Below, one piece after another: positions 21,784 to 28,357 of a stretch of DNA of 28,357 nucleotides; the stretch's first letter is position 1; each line of letters begins with the position of its first letter. The stretch covers positions 1 through 28,357 of the forward strand of contig DIVR01000049.1 in NCBI GenBank assembly GCA_002428325.1. Reading direction: 5' to 3'. Source of the DNA: a bacterium UBP4_UBA6127 (GTDB lineage Bacteria > UBP4 > UBA4092). The translations under genes and the position numbers were made by a program. The notes under the pieces were generated by a model. The model was not told the origin of the DNA and made no database searches. It saw nothing but the letters and a program-made list of their open reading frames with translations.

Positions 21784-23829
21784 ATGAACGGTTTGAGGAA
21801 AATGTTTATGGCTCTTTTATCTTCAGTACTGCTTATCGGGATACTGGGAACAAGTACGGCGGCTAAAAATCCCCCCGTTAAATTGGGATTGGAGCTTTCC
21901 CCCTTGATCTCAGATGGAATGGTCCTGCAACGGGATATGGACTGCCTTTTATGGGGAAAAGCCTTACCGGGAACGACCATCACTGTGGCCCTGGATGATA
22001 AGACTATTACCACAACCGCAGGAAAAGATGGAAAATGGGTTGCCTCCTATCCAGCCCACCCCGCCGGCGGCCCTTATCTTCTCACCATCACCACCGGTAA
22101 TGGGGAAGAGAAAAATATCAAAGGATTGCTTTTTGGCGATATCTGGATTTGCTCAGGCCAATCCAATATGGAAATGCCAGTGGCTAAAGGCTGGGGACAA
22201 ATTAGAAATTATGCCCAGGAAACAGCCCTGGCCCACTATCCTTTATTAAGGCTGATTACTGTGGATAAAGCTGTCAGCGCTGTCCCTATGGAATCCTTTA
22301 AAACAGAAGGGTGGAAAGCTGCCACCCCGGAATCTGTGGCTGAATTTTCTGCGACCGCTTATTTATTCGGCAGAAACCTTCATCAGGATTTGAATATCCC
22401 CATCGGACTGATTCACACCTCCTGGGGAGGAACTCCTGTGGAATCATGGACCAGCCCTAAGGTTCTGATGCATTTTCCTGAATTTGAGAAGGAATTGGCC
22501 GCTCGGGATACGGCACCCAAAAATCTGCAGATGGCCGCTAAAGATTATACAGCCGCCAGAGCAAAATGGGATGCCAAATTAGAAGCCAGTGATGCAGGCA
22601 AAAAAGGTAAAGATTTTGTCTGGAATAAACCTGATTTCAATGATGCTGACTGGAAAACAATGCCCATCCCCAACACCTGGGAAGGCGTTGCTCTGCCAGA
22701 TTTCGATGGTATAGTCTGGTTCAGGAAAACCATTGAGATTCCTGTCGAATGGGCGGGCAAAGATATCACCCTCCAACTGGGGCCAGTGGATGACAGAGAT
22801 TTAACTTACTTTAATGGGGTCTTAGTCGGGTCGGATATTCACTGGGATAAACCCCGTGTATATACGATTCCGGGGAAATTGGTGAAGGCAGGCAAGAATG
22901 TCCTCGCGGTCAGAGTCCTGGATACCGCAGGTTCAGGCGGAATCTATGGCGGTAAAGACCCCATGGAATTAGTTTCTTCTGATTCAAGCCTCCAACCCAT
23001 TTCTATTGCCGGGGATTGGAAATATAAAGTCTCCATCAATTTAGCTGAGTTTGAAATGCCCCCGGTGGACCCCAATAATCCTTATCTCAAAGGCGGGTTA
23101 TTCAATGCCATGATCAATCCCTTGCTTCCCTATCGAATCAAAGGAGCTATCTGGTATCAGGGTGAATCCAATGCCGGGAATGCATATAAATACCGAAGTT
23201 ATTTTCCTGCCATGATAGAAGATTGGAGAAACCATTGGGGACAGGAAGATTTCCCCTTCCTTTATGTCCAGATTGCCAACTATCTGGAACCTGTGGATAA
23301 ACCGGAAGAAGATGACTGGGCTGAACTCAGAGAAGCTCAATTAATGGCCTTATCCGTCCCCTCCACTGCTATGGCCGTGATTATTGATGCCGGGGAAACC
23401 TGGGACATCCACCCGAAAGACAAACAAACCGTTGGAAAACGGCTGGCATTGGCAGCCCGGGGAATGGTTTATGGTGAAAACCTCGAATATTCAGGGCCAA
23501 TCTATCATTCCTTTAAATATGAAGAAGGTGGAAAAATCAGAATCTTCTTCACTCATACAGGGAAAGGTCTTATTGCCAAAGATACTACGGCTGATGGATT
23601 GAAAGAATTTGCCATCGCTGGAGCCGATAAGGTATTTGTCTGGGCCAAAGCCAAAATCGAAGGGGATTCAGTCCTGGTCTGGTCGGATGAAGTAAAAAAC
23701 CCCGTTGCCGTCCGATATGGCTGGGCCAATAACCCTGCCTGCAACCTGTATAACCAGGAAGGATTGCCGGCTTCACCTTTCCGAACCGATACCTGGCCCG
23801 GTCTCACTGTGCCAAAAGTAATAGATTAA
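21784..23829 (+). CDS. Secreted sialate O-acetylesterase-family protein, copy 2
   Basis: A full-length paralogue of copy 1, also exactly 681 residues and colinear: 20 of 30 residues are identical at positions 101-130. The signal peptide ends near residue 27 (LGTSTAA), the nucleophile is Ser127 in CSGQSNMEM, the inserted jelly-roll domain is VWFRKTIEIP ... YFNGVLVG, and the Asp-His block is IDAGETWDIHP. All catalytic motifs are intact, so both copies are likely active. Differences cluster in the 235-410 inserted region. GGAAGG lies about seven bases before the ATG. The tandem arrangement with separate promoters suggests separate control or different substrates. Confidence 0.93.
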   Translation: MNGLRKMFMALLSSVLLIGILGTSTAAKNPPVKLGLELSPLISDGMVLQRDMDCLLWGKALPGTTITVALDDKTITTTAGKDGKWVASYPAHPAGGPYLLTITTGNGEEKNIKGLLFGDIWICSGQSNMEMPVAKGWGQIRNYAQETALAHYPLLRLITVDKAVSAVPMESFKTEGWKAATPESVAEFSATAYLFGRNLHQDLNIPIGLIHTSWGGTPVESWTSPKVLMHFPEFEKELAARDTAPKNLQMAAKDYTAARAKWDAKLEASDAGKKGKDFVWNKPDFNDADWKTMPIPNTWEGVALPDFDGIVWFRKTIEIPVEWAGKDITLQLGPVDDRDLTYFNGVLVGSDIHWDKPRVYTIPGKLVKAGKNVLAVRVLDTAGSGGIYGGKDPMELVSSDSSLQPISIAGDWKYKVSINLAEFEMPPVDPNNPYLKGGLFNAMINPLLPYRIKGAIWYQGESNAGNAYKYRSYFPAMIEDWRNHWGQEDFPFLYVQIANYLEPVDKPEEDDWAELREAQLMALSVPSTAMAVIIDAGETWDIHPKDKQTVGKRLALAARGMVYGENLEYSGPIYHSFKYEEGGKIRIFFTHTGKGLIAKDTTADGLKEFAIAGADKVFVWAKAKIEGDSVLVWSDEVKNPVAVRYGWANNPACNLYNQEGLPASPFRTDTWPGLTVPKVID

Positions 23830-23855
23830 TTGATGTGATTATTCTTGTTGATCAG

Positions 23856-23890
23856 GACCGGGAATCTGAAACAGGGTTCCCGGTTCTTTT
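23856..23890 (+). terminator. Terminator of acetylesterase gene 2
   Basis: ACCGGGAA (23857-23864) and TTCCCGGT (23877-23884), with an outer G-U pair, enclose a 12-base loop and are followed by CTTTTA. It is related in stem and loop to the terminator of gene 1. It lies between convergent genes and may also limit read-through from the kinase gene on the other strand. Confidence 0.75.
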
Positions 23891-23922
23891 ATGTAAAAAA
23901 ATAAGGGATTAAACAAAAAGAG

Positions 23923-24879
23923 TTAGAAGCGGCCTAATTTTTCGACACGGACATAAGGGAGATGGATTTCAATTTCTTCTTTGCCAAAGTTACAGGGTTC
24001 CCATTGGAGGGCGTTAGCGGTACCGGCAGCAGTTCCCCACAACAGGGCATCCCAGAGAGACATCCCCCACCCTCGAGAAACCACAAAGGTAGCCACCAGG
24101 GCATCCCCTGAGCCGGTAGAATTAAGGGTATCCACTTTAGGAGAATAATAATAAAGCAGTTCTCCTTCTGCCAACGCAATCGTCCCTTTATCTCCCAGAG
24201 AAAGAATAGGTAAGGCAATCCCCATTTTTCTCAGTTCCCGGATAAATGAAATCTGGTTGTTTCGGGAAGATAATTCTTTCCCCAGGAATTGTTCTGCTTC
24301 TTTCAGGTTAGGTTTGACCGCATAGGGTTTTTCCGGCAGGGCTTTTTGAAACATCTCCCCATATGAATCCAGAAAGACCGGGACCTGATACTGATTTCCC
24401 AATCGGGTCAATCGGGCATAAAGATCGGTAGCTTCCCCTCGGGGCGCGCTTCCCGATAATACCAGCCAATCGGGTTTCTCGGTTCCATATTTCAGGAGAA
24501 GTTCTACCTGGTAATATAAGGCTTCGGTTTCCTGGGACTGTATCACTGACCCCGGATCGATGATATCCGTATGAATATCAGAATCTCTTTCCTGGATAGA
24601 AATCTGGAATCGGGTGGATGATTGAGTGAGGATGCAATGACAGGGGATATTTTCTTCTCTTAATAATCGGTTCAGGTGTTCACCATAAGGTCCCCCGGTG
24701 AAAGTGACCGCTTTCACCGGGGTGCCTAAATTCTTCACCAGCCGAGCCACATTGATTCCTTTACCTCCCACCATTTCGGAGGTCTCCACCGCCCGGTAGA
24801 TTTTACCTTTGGTAAACTCATCTACCACCAGAGTCCGATCAATCAACGGATTAGCGGTTACCGTCAGGATATATCCCAT
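23923..24879 (-). CDS. PfkB-family sugar-phosphate kinase (1-phosphofructokinase/tagatose-6-P kinase type)
   Basis: A 318-residue ribokinase-superfamily kinase of the FruK/LacC branch. The family opening ILTVTANPLIDRTLVVDEF is present, with GGKGINVAR (38-46), a substrate region around FTGGPYGEHL, and the ATP/catalytic block NSTGSGDALVA with the base Asp near 258. FruK makes fructose-1,6-bisphosphate from fructose-1-phosphate, and LacC phosphorylates tagatose-6-phosphate. The sequence alone does not choose between them, and no PTS or aldolase gene is adjacent. It starts 30 bases after the foldase gene on the same strand, so the two are probably co-transcribed, an unusual pairing. Confidence 0.9.
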   Translation of the reverse strand: MGYILTVTANPLIDRTLVVDEFTKGKIYRAVETSEMVGGKGINVARLVKNLGTPVKAVTFTGGPYGEHLNRLLREENIPCHCILTQSSTRFQISIQERDSDIHTDIIDPGSVIQSQETEALYYQVELLLKYGTEKPDWLVLSGSAPRGEATDLYARLTRLGNQYQVPVFLDSYGEMFQKALPEKPYAVKPNLKEAEQFLGKELSSRNNQISFIRELRKMGIALPILSLGDKGTIALAEGELLYYYSPKVDTLNSTGSGDALVATFVVSRGWGMSLWDALLWGTAAGTANALQWEPCNFGKEEIEIHLPYVRVEKLGRF

Positions 24880-24909
24880 ACTGGCTCAGCCTTTATCTCT
24901 TCCTTTATA

Positions 24910-25920
24910 TTATTTACTCTGAGCAGGAGCCGCCGTATCAGCTGAGACAGTCGAGACAACCGGTACGGGTGTTGTCGGTGCGGGGACGGCCGGTGCGACA
25001 GGAGCCGGAGCAGCGGAAACACTGTTTCCCACCGGTTTGCCTTCGGCATCAAACATCTTGATAACCGCTTTATCCTGCAAAGGTTTCAGGTAATTTTCAA
25101 ATTTAAGTTTCTGGACAATCTGGTCCTTGATATTTTCCAGAGGAATGGGAGCATTGGCTCGCTTATCTTCTATCATCAGGATATGGAACCCAAACTGGGT
25201 TTCCACAATATCGCTTAATTCACCCACGGGGGTATTGAAAGCTGCTTTTTCGAATTCAGGAACGGTCTGTCCCCGATTCACAAAACCTAAATCGCCGCCG
25301 GCGGTTTTGGATCCTGGGTCCAGGGAGTTATCCATGGCCAGTTTGGTAAACTGGGTTTTATCTTTTTTCAGTTTCGCCAGAAGTTTCTCAGCATCCTTTT
25401 TATCTTTCACCAGGATATGTTTCACATGCACCGCTTCAGGCTGCATTAAATCAGACAGATGAAGGCTGTACCACTGTTTGATCTGTTCATCGGTTACAGC
25501 AACTTTATCCACCACTTTTTCAGCCAGGAAATCCACCAGCACTTGACGGCGGGCGGCCGCTAAAGCTCCAGCCACTTCTCCGTCTTTTTCCAGGCCTTCT
25601 TTAAGGGCGGCCTGTTCCAGAAGGACTTCATCAACCATATGGTCCACAATTTCCTGCCGGCCTTCAGGGGTTCTCATTCGGGCCTGAACTTTCTGGTTTA
25701 ATCGGCTGACCAGGGCATCCAATTCTCCCTGAGTGATGGTATATCCGTTAACCACAGCGACCGGTTGTTTGGGATTGGCTGCCGGTTTCTGGCTGTCAAA
25801 AACATATTCCCCGGAAGGAGGGGCCTGGGCAAAAGCGGCAGAACCTAAAATAAGTCCGGCACCGACCAATGCGGTAGCGGCCATTTTGGACCCTTTTAAT
25901 AAAAGAGAATTTAACTGCAT
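24910..25920 (-). CDS. Exported parvulin-type peptidyl-prolyl isomerase (SurA/PrsA-like)
   Basis: A 336-residue foldase acting outside the cytoplasm. The signal peptide ends at AAFAQA (about 32); there is no lipobox Cys. A SurA-like helical chaperone segment spans about 52-150 (VVNGYTITQGELDAL ... LVDFLAEKV). A rotamase domain spans about 163-260 (VHVKHILVKDK ... GGDLGFVNRG ... FGFHILMIED), and the tail is Pro/Ala/Val-rich and low-complexity (after about 300). Such proteins help outer-membrane or secreted proteins fold. AAAGGA lies eight bases before ATG at 25920. It precedes the PfkB kinase in a likely operon. Confidence 0.93.
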   Translation of the reverse strand: MQLNSLLLKGSKMAATALVGAGLILGSAAFAQAPPSGEYVFDSQKPAANPKQPVAVVNGYTITQGELDALVSRLNQKVQARMRTPEGRQEIVDHMVDEVLLEQAALKEGLEKDGEVAGALAAARRQVLVDFLAEKVVDKVAVTDEQIKQWYSLHLSDLMQPEAVHVKHILVKDKKDAEKLLAKLKKDKTQFTKLAMDNSLDPGSKTAGGDLGFVNRGQTVPEFEKAAFNTPVGELSDIVETQFGFHILMIEDKRANAPIPLENIKDQIVQKLKFENYLKPLQDKAVIKMFDAEGKPVGNSVSAAPAPVAPAVPAPTTPVPVVSTVSADTAAPAQSK

Positions 25921-25963
25921 GATAAATATCCTTTCTCCATAATCTTCGTGATAATAAGAGATT

Positions 25964-25989
25964 CCGGGAAAGTGTTTCCCGGTCTTTTT
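25964..25989 (+). terminator. Terminator-like hairpin oriented against both flanking genes
   Basis: CCGGGAAA-GTG-TTTCCCGG is followed by TCTTTTT on the plus strand, whereas the genes on both sides run on the minus strand. On the minus strand it is preceded by A-rich DNA and followed only by AATCTCTTATT, a poor tail. It may end the NERD-helicase message inefficiently, stop antisense transcription, or be a dispersed repeat. Confidence 0.5.
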
Positions 25990-26025
25990 GTTTCCAAATA
26001 CCCTAGCTTGTGAGTTTTCCTTTTG

Positions 26026-27828
26026 TCAATGAATCTCTGTCCCGCCGGGGGGAGATTTACCTTCAACATCAGCGGGCGGAGGCACTTGGTATCGAAGGGA
26101 AGCAAACCCTTCTTTCTCTGATTCATGGGCCAGGATGAATAATTTCTGTAAAGCCCGGGTACTGGCGACATAAAGCAATTCCCGGTGTTTATCCAGTGAC
26201 CCGGAATGAATATCCGTCACAATGACCACCGGAGCTTCCAATCCTTTGAAAGCATGGATGCTGCAATACCCCGTTTGTTTTAGTCCGCATTGGTCATAAG
26301 GGGCCAGTCTTTCTTTCCAATTCTTAGATTCAGCCAGCCGGGCGGCAGCCGAATGCCCATTCCCATGGCGGGAAATAACCTTAATATGCTCCCAGAAAAA
26401 GCCATCCTTCTCGACTAACTGGTTCAATAAGGATTCCAACTTCTGGAGTTCATCCTCCGCATCCTTATAATATAGTACCTCGGGTTCAGACCAGTAAGGA
26501 ATATCTCGAAGGATTTTCCGATACCCAGGATTCATTCGAACCATGTTCTGGCTGAATTCACTGATTCCATGGGGATTTCGGCAATTATTCCGAAGTTGAT
26601 GCAAAAATCCATTATTCTTTTTGATAAATTTGCACAGAGAAAGCTTTTCTTTCCCGTCATTATAAATTCCCTGATGGTCAAAATCCCCGAAAAACCGCCA
26701 TTCTCCCTGTTCCAACCCTCCACAAAGGCTCTTTTCCAGGAATTCCAGATAAGTCCGATGAGAGAGGATATCCTGAGCTTCATCCAAAATCAGCTGTTGG
26801 GCCATATGTTCCTTGCGAATCTTTTTCAGGGCCATTTTAGGAAGGTCTTCTTCCCAGAATTTTTGGGATTCAGATTGCTCTTGGGTAATATGGAACCCAT
26901 CACATAAACTATGCATATGTTCATGAAGCGTCCGGATAACCACAGATTCACCTAATGGTTCAGCATGCTGTTTTAGCCATTTTCCCAGGAATTTATTAAA
27001 ACAAAGAAAGAGGATTTTCCTGCCGGAGAGGGCACCCCTTCGGGCAGATTCCAAAGCTAATAAGGTCTTCCCGGTACCGGCAGGACCATTAAACAATATC
27101 CGGGCATTGGTATCGATATCATCTAAAGCTTCAAATTGTTCTTCGGTATATCGGCGGATTTCTTGTTCTGCTATCCTAAACCGGGCCCAGGGATCTGCGT
27201 ATATCTCAAAATCAGGCCGCAGTAAATTGGCCAGAGCCTCGCATTGTTGGGGAGTGGGAGTTTTGGTCTCTGGAAAAAAGGCGGGTTTCCCGGGAAAAGT
27301 CTGATGCAGATTATTTCGAGCTTCCCGAAGGGCTTTCAAAATATCCTGCCCCAGCCGTTCATAATAGAGGGAATCACAAGTGATCATCTGCCAGGAATGC
27401 CATTCATCATATTGTTCCCGGGAGGCCCCGGTGGAATTAACAAAAAGAACCGCGGAGGTGAAAAGGATTTCATCGGTCAGTTCGGCATTCTTACTCCGAA
27501 GATGTTCCAAAAGGCCAAATTTGGCTTTAGCTGCTTGTTTAAAAGGACCCTGAGTATCCGGATTCTGGTCTTCCCCATAATACCAGACCCCATCTTTTCG
27601 AGTAACAATCGAACACCCTTTCACTTCCAGGCACAGACAACCTAACCCAGGGACTAAAATCAGAAAATCTATTTCTCCCATGGTTTTGGAACGGAGATTG
27701 ACCAGGTCAAAAGAATGCAGGACAGTCCAATCCCGGGTGAAGGAATCAGTTCTCAGATAATTAAAAACCTGGGCCTCTGCGGCATTGGGCGGCTCCAAGC
27801 TCATTACTGAAGGTATCATCCGGGCCAT
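26026..27828 (-). CDS. NERD nuclease-domain superfamily 1 helicase
   Basis: A 600-residue protein. The N-terminal NERD domain (about 15-130) has GEIDFLILVPGLGCLCLEVKG (written here in two parts: GEID at 51-54, LEVKG at 67-71), giving the PD-(D/E)xK residues Asp54, Glu68, Lys70. A UvrD/Rep-like helicase follows: Walker A GPAGTGKT (248-255), DEAQD (349-353), HAFKGLEAPVVIV and the motif VI LYVASTRA. NERD-helicases are little studied; related nuclease-helicases give phage resistance in staphylococci (Nhi), but a repair role is equally possible. ATG at 27828 has GGGAG seven bases upstream. The gene stands alone, separated from the foldase gene by 105 bases. Confidence 0.9.
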   Translation of the reverse strand: MARMIPSVMSLEPPNAAEAQVFNYLRTDSFTRDWTVLHSFDLVNLRSKTMGEIDFLILVPGLGCLCLEVKGCSIVTRKDGVWYYGEDQNPDTQGPFKQAAKAKFGLLEHLRSKNAELTDEILFTSAVLFVNSTGASREQYDEWHSWQMITCDSLYYERLGQDILKALREARNNLHQTFPGKPAFFPETKTPTPQQCEALANLLRPDFEIYADPWARFRIAEQEIRRYTEEQFEALDDIDTNARILFNGPAGTGKTLLALESARRGALSGRKILFLCFNKFLGKWLKQHAEPLGESVVIRTLHEHMHSLCDGFHITQEQSESQKFWEEDLPKMALKKIRKEHMAQQLILDEAQDILSHRTYLEFLEKSLCGGLEQGEWRFFGDFDHQGIYNDGKEKLSLCKFIKKNNGFLHQLRNNCRNPHGISEFSQNMVRMNPGYRKILRDIPYWSEPEVLYYKDAEDELQKLESLLNQLVEKDGFFWEHIKVISRHGNGHSAAARLAESKNWKERLAPYDQCGLKQTGYCSIHAFKGLEAPVVIVTDIHSGSLDKHRELLYVASTRALQKLFILAHESEKEGFASLRYQVPPPADVEGKSPPGGTEIH

Positions 27829-28262
27829 GGCGGTTCTCCCCTGTTCCTTTCCTATCGGGTTTTCCCTCTCCCGATACCGGGTGTTGGCATGAATTTACCA
27901 TTGGTGCATGAAGGTGTCAATAAAAATTTTTAATTCCTTCCTAATTAGCTACATATTTGTATTTTTGACTGGCTATTGGGCTTTTAATATAGAGGGTATA
28001 AATGCATATAGTTCTATAAATATTGATGTTATATTTTGATACCAGTCTTTTTACAGTTGTTTTTACCAGCATCCTGCTTATTGATTTTTACTCTAACTGA
28101 CTTTATTGATACGAAAAAACAGAACTCTCTATAAAAAGGCCACCCCTACTGGATTAAGGGGAATCTTCTTGAACCTATTGGGTCTGTGGGAAAGTGTTTC
28201 CTGGTAAAAGTTTTAGAAGAGCCTGGGGAGACCCTTTTCTCAAAAGAGGTCCCCCACAACAG
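27829..28262. other. Gene-free stretch between the NERD-helicase and tRNA-Gly
   Basis: AT-rich sequence with no credible frame. It should contain the helicase promoter, but none is clear. At 28188-28201 the hairpin GGAAA-GTG-TTTCC repeats the core of the hairpin at 25964-25989 without its T-run. I see no other structure. Confidence 0.6.
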
Positions 28263-28292
28263 TTGACACTGAAAGCGGGAAAATGGTAAATT
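28263..28292 (+). promoter_or_regulatory. Promoter of tRNA-Gly
   Basis: A perfect -35 TTGACA (28263-28268), an 18-base spacer and -10 TAAATT (28287-28292), which matches consensus at 4 of 6. Transcription would begin about 20 bases before the tRNA. Confidence 0.6.
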
Positions 28293-28317
28293 ATATAACT
28301 CAAAGTAAATTATTTGA

Positions 28318-28357
28318 GCGGGAGTAGCTCAGCTGGTAGAGCGCCACCTTGCCAAGG
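28318..28357 (+). tRNA. tRNA-Gly (anticodon GCC), partial at window end
   Basis: The first 40 bases are present: acceptor strand GCGGGAG, D arm GCTC-GAGC, anticodon stem strand CCACC, loop TTGCCAA (anticodon GCC) and the first two bases of the return strand. The 3' half lies outside the window. Confidence 0.93.

Noticed and set aside
25911..26171. 86-codon minus-strand frame between the NERD-helicase and the foldase
   Set aside because: It overlaps the helicase 3' end in another frame and the hairpin, and looks like a shadow.
150..28357. Integrative element with tRNA attachment sites
   Set aside because: I found no second copy of the tRNA-Thr 3' end, no integrase and no transposase. The right tRNA is incomplete, so an att repeat cannot be tested there.

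Overview
The window reads as bacterial chromosome from an organism I cannot place to phylum. It opens with tRNA-Thr(GGU) just upstream of a gene starting MAKA, probably tuf, and closes inside tRNA-Gly(GCC). Both lie next to good -35/-10 promoters, and most genes have clear Shine-Dalgarno sites.

Left part (about 0.5-12.9 kb, minus strand) is a defence-type region. Going with transcription, a five-gene operon runs: large SNF2-type helicase with a PLD-like N-terminus (9345-12590), DUF4391 protein (8587-9234), type III methyltransferase Mod (6414-8450), RhuM family protein (5377-6411) and type III restriction subunit Res (2274-5375). Mod, RhuM and Res are 1-2 nt apart. Downstream lies an XRE-HTH/ImmA-IrrE metallopeptidase regulator with its own palindromic operator, followed by a MazF-like toxin whose N-terminus looks frameshifted. 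In front of the operon is a 45-codon remnant of a different SNF2 (DISARM-like) helicase gene. A family of degenerate repeats built on AATGCAGAAT fills the gaps around DUF4391 and has entered three coding sequences in frame.

Middle: about 1.1 kb without genes (12.9-14.0 kb) is packed with palindromes. These are four copies of a TGACA-N2-TGTCA palindrome, three hairpins sharing a CACTACTGA tail with covarying stems, a 20-bp CCCCGGG palindrome, a 17-bp-stem hairpin and a degenerate tandem repeat. Then come, on the plus strand, a secreted alpha/beta hydrolase, an AT-rich two-gene cassette (putative HEPN RNase plus TIR-domain protein), the split Fe-S L-serine dehydratase sdaAB-sdaAA, and two tandem 681-residue secreted sialate O-acetylesterase-like proteins, each with its own matching promoter and terminator.

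Right part (minus strand): a NERD nuclease-helicase, a parvulin-type foldase with signal peptide and a PfkB sugar-phosphate kinase, then a gene-poor stretch leading to tRNA-Gly.

The best candidate for an undescribed system is the HEPN-TIR pair (15689-17431). It is about 30% GC by eye against over 50% in the genes to its right, and it carries both a HEPN RNx3H motif and the TIR catalytic-Glu motif. All functional statements rest on motif reading and family memory; no database search was run.
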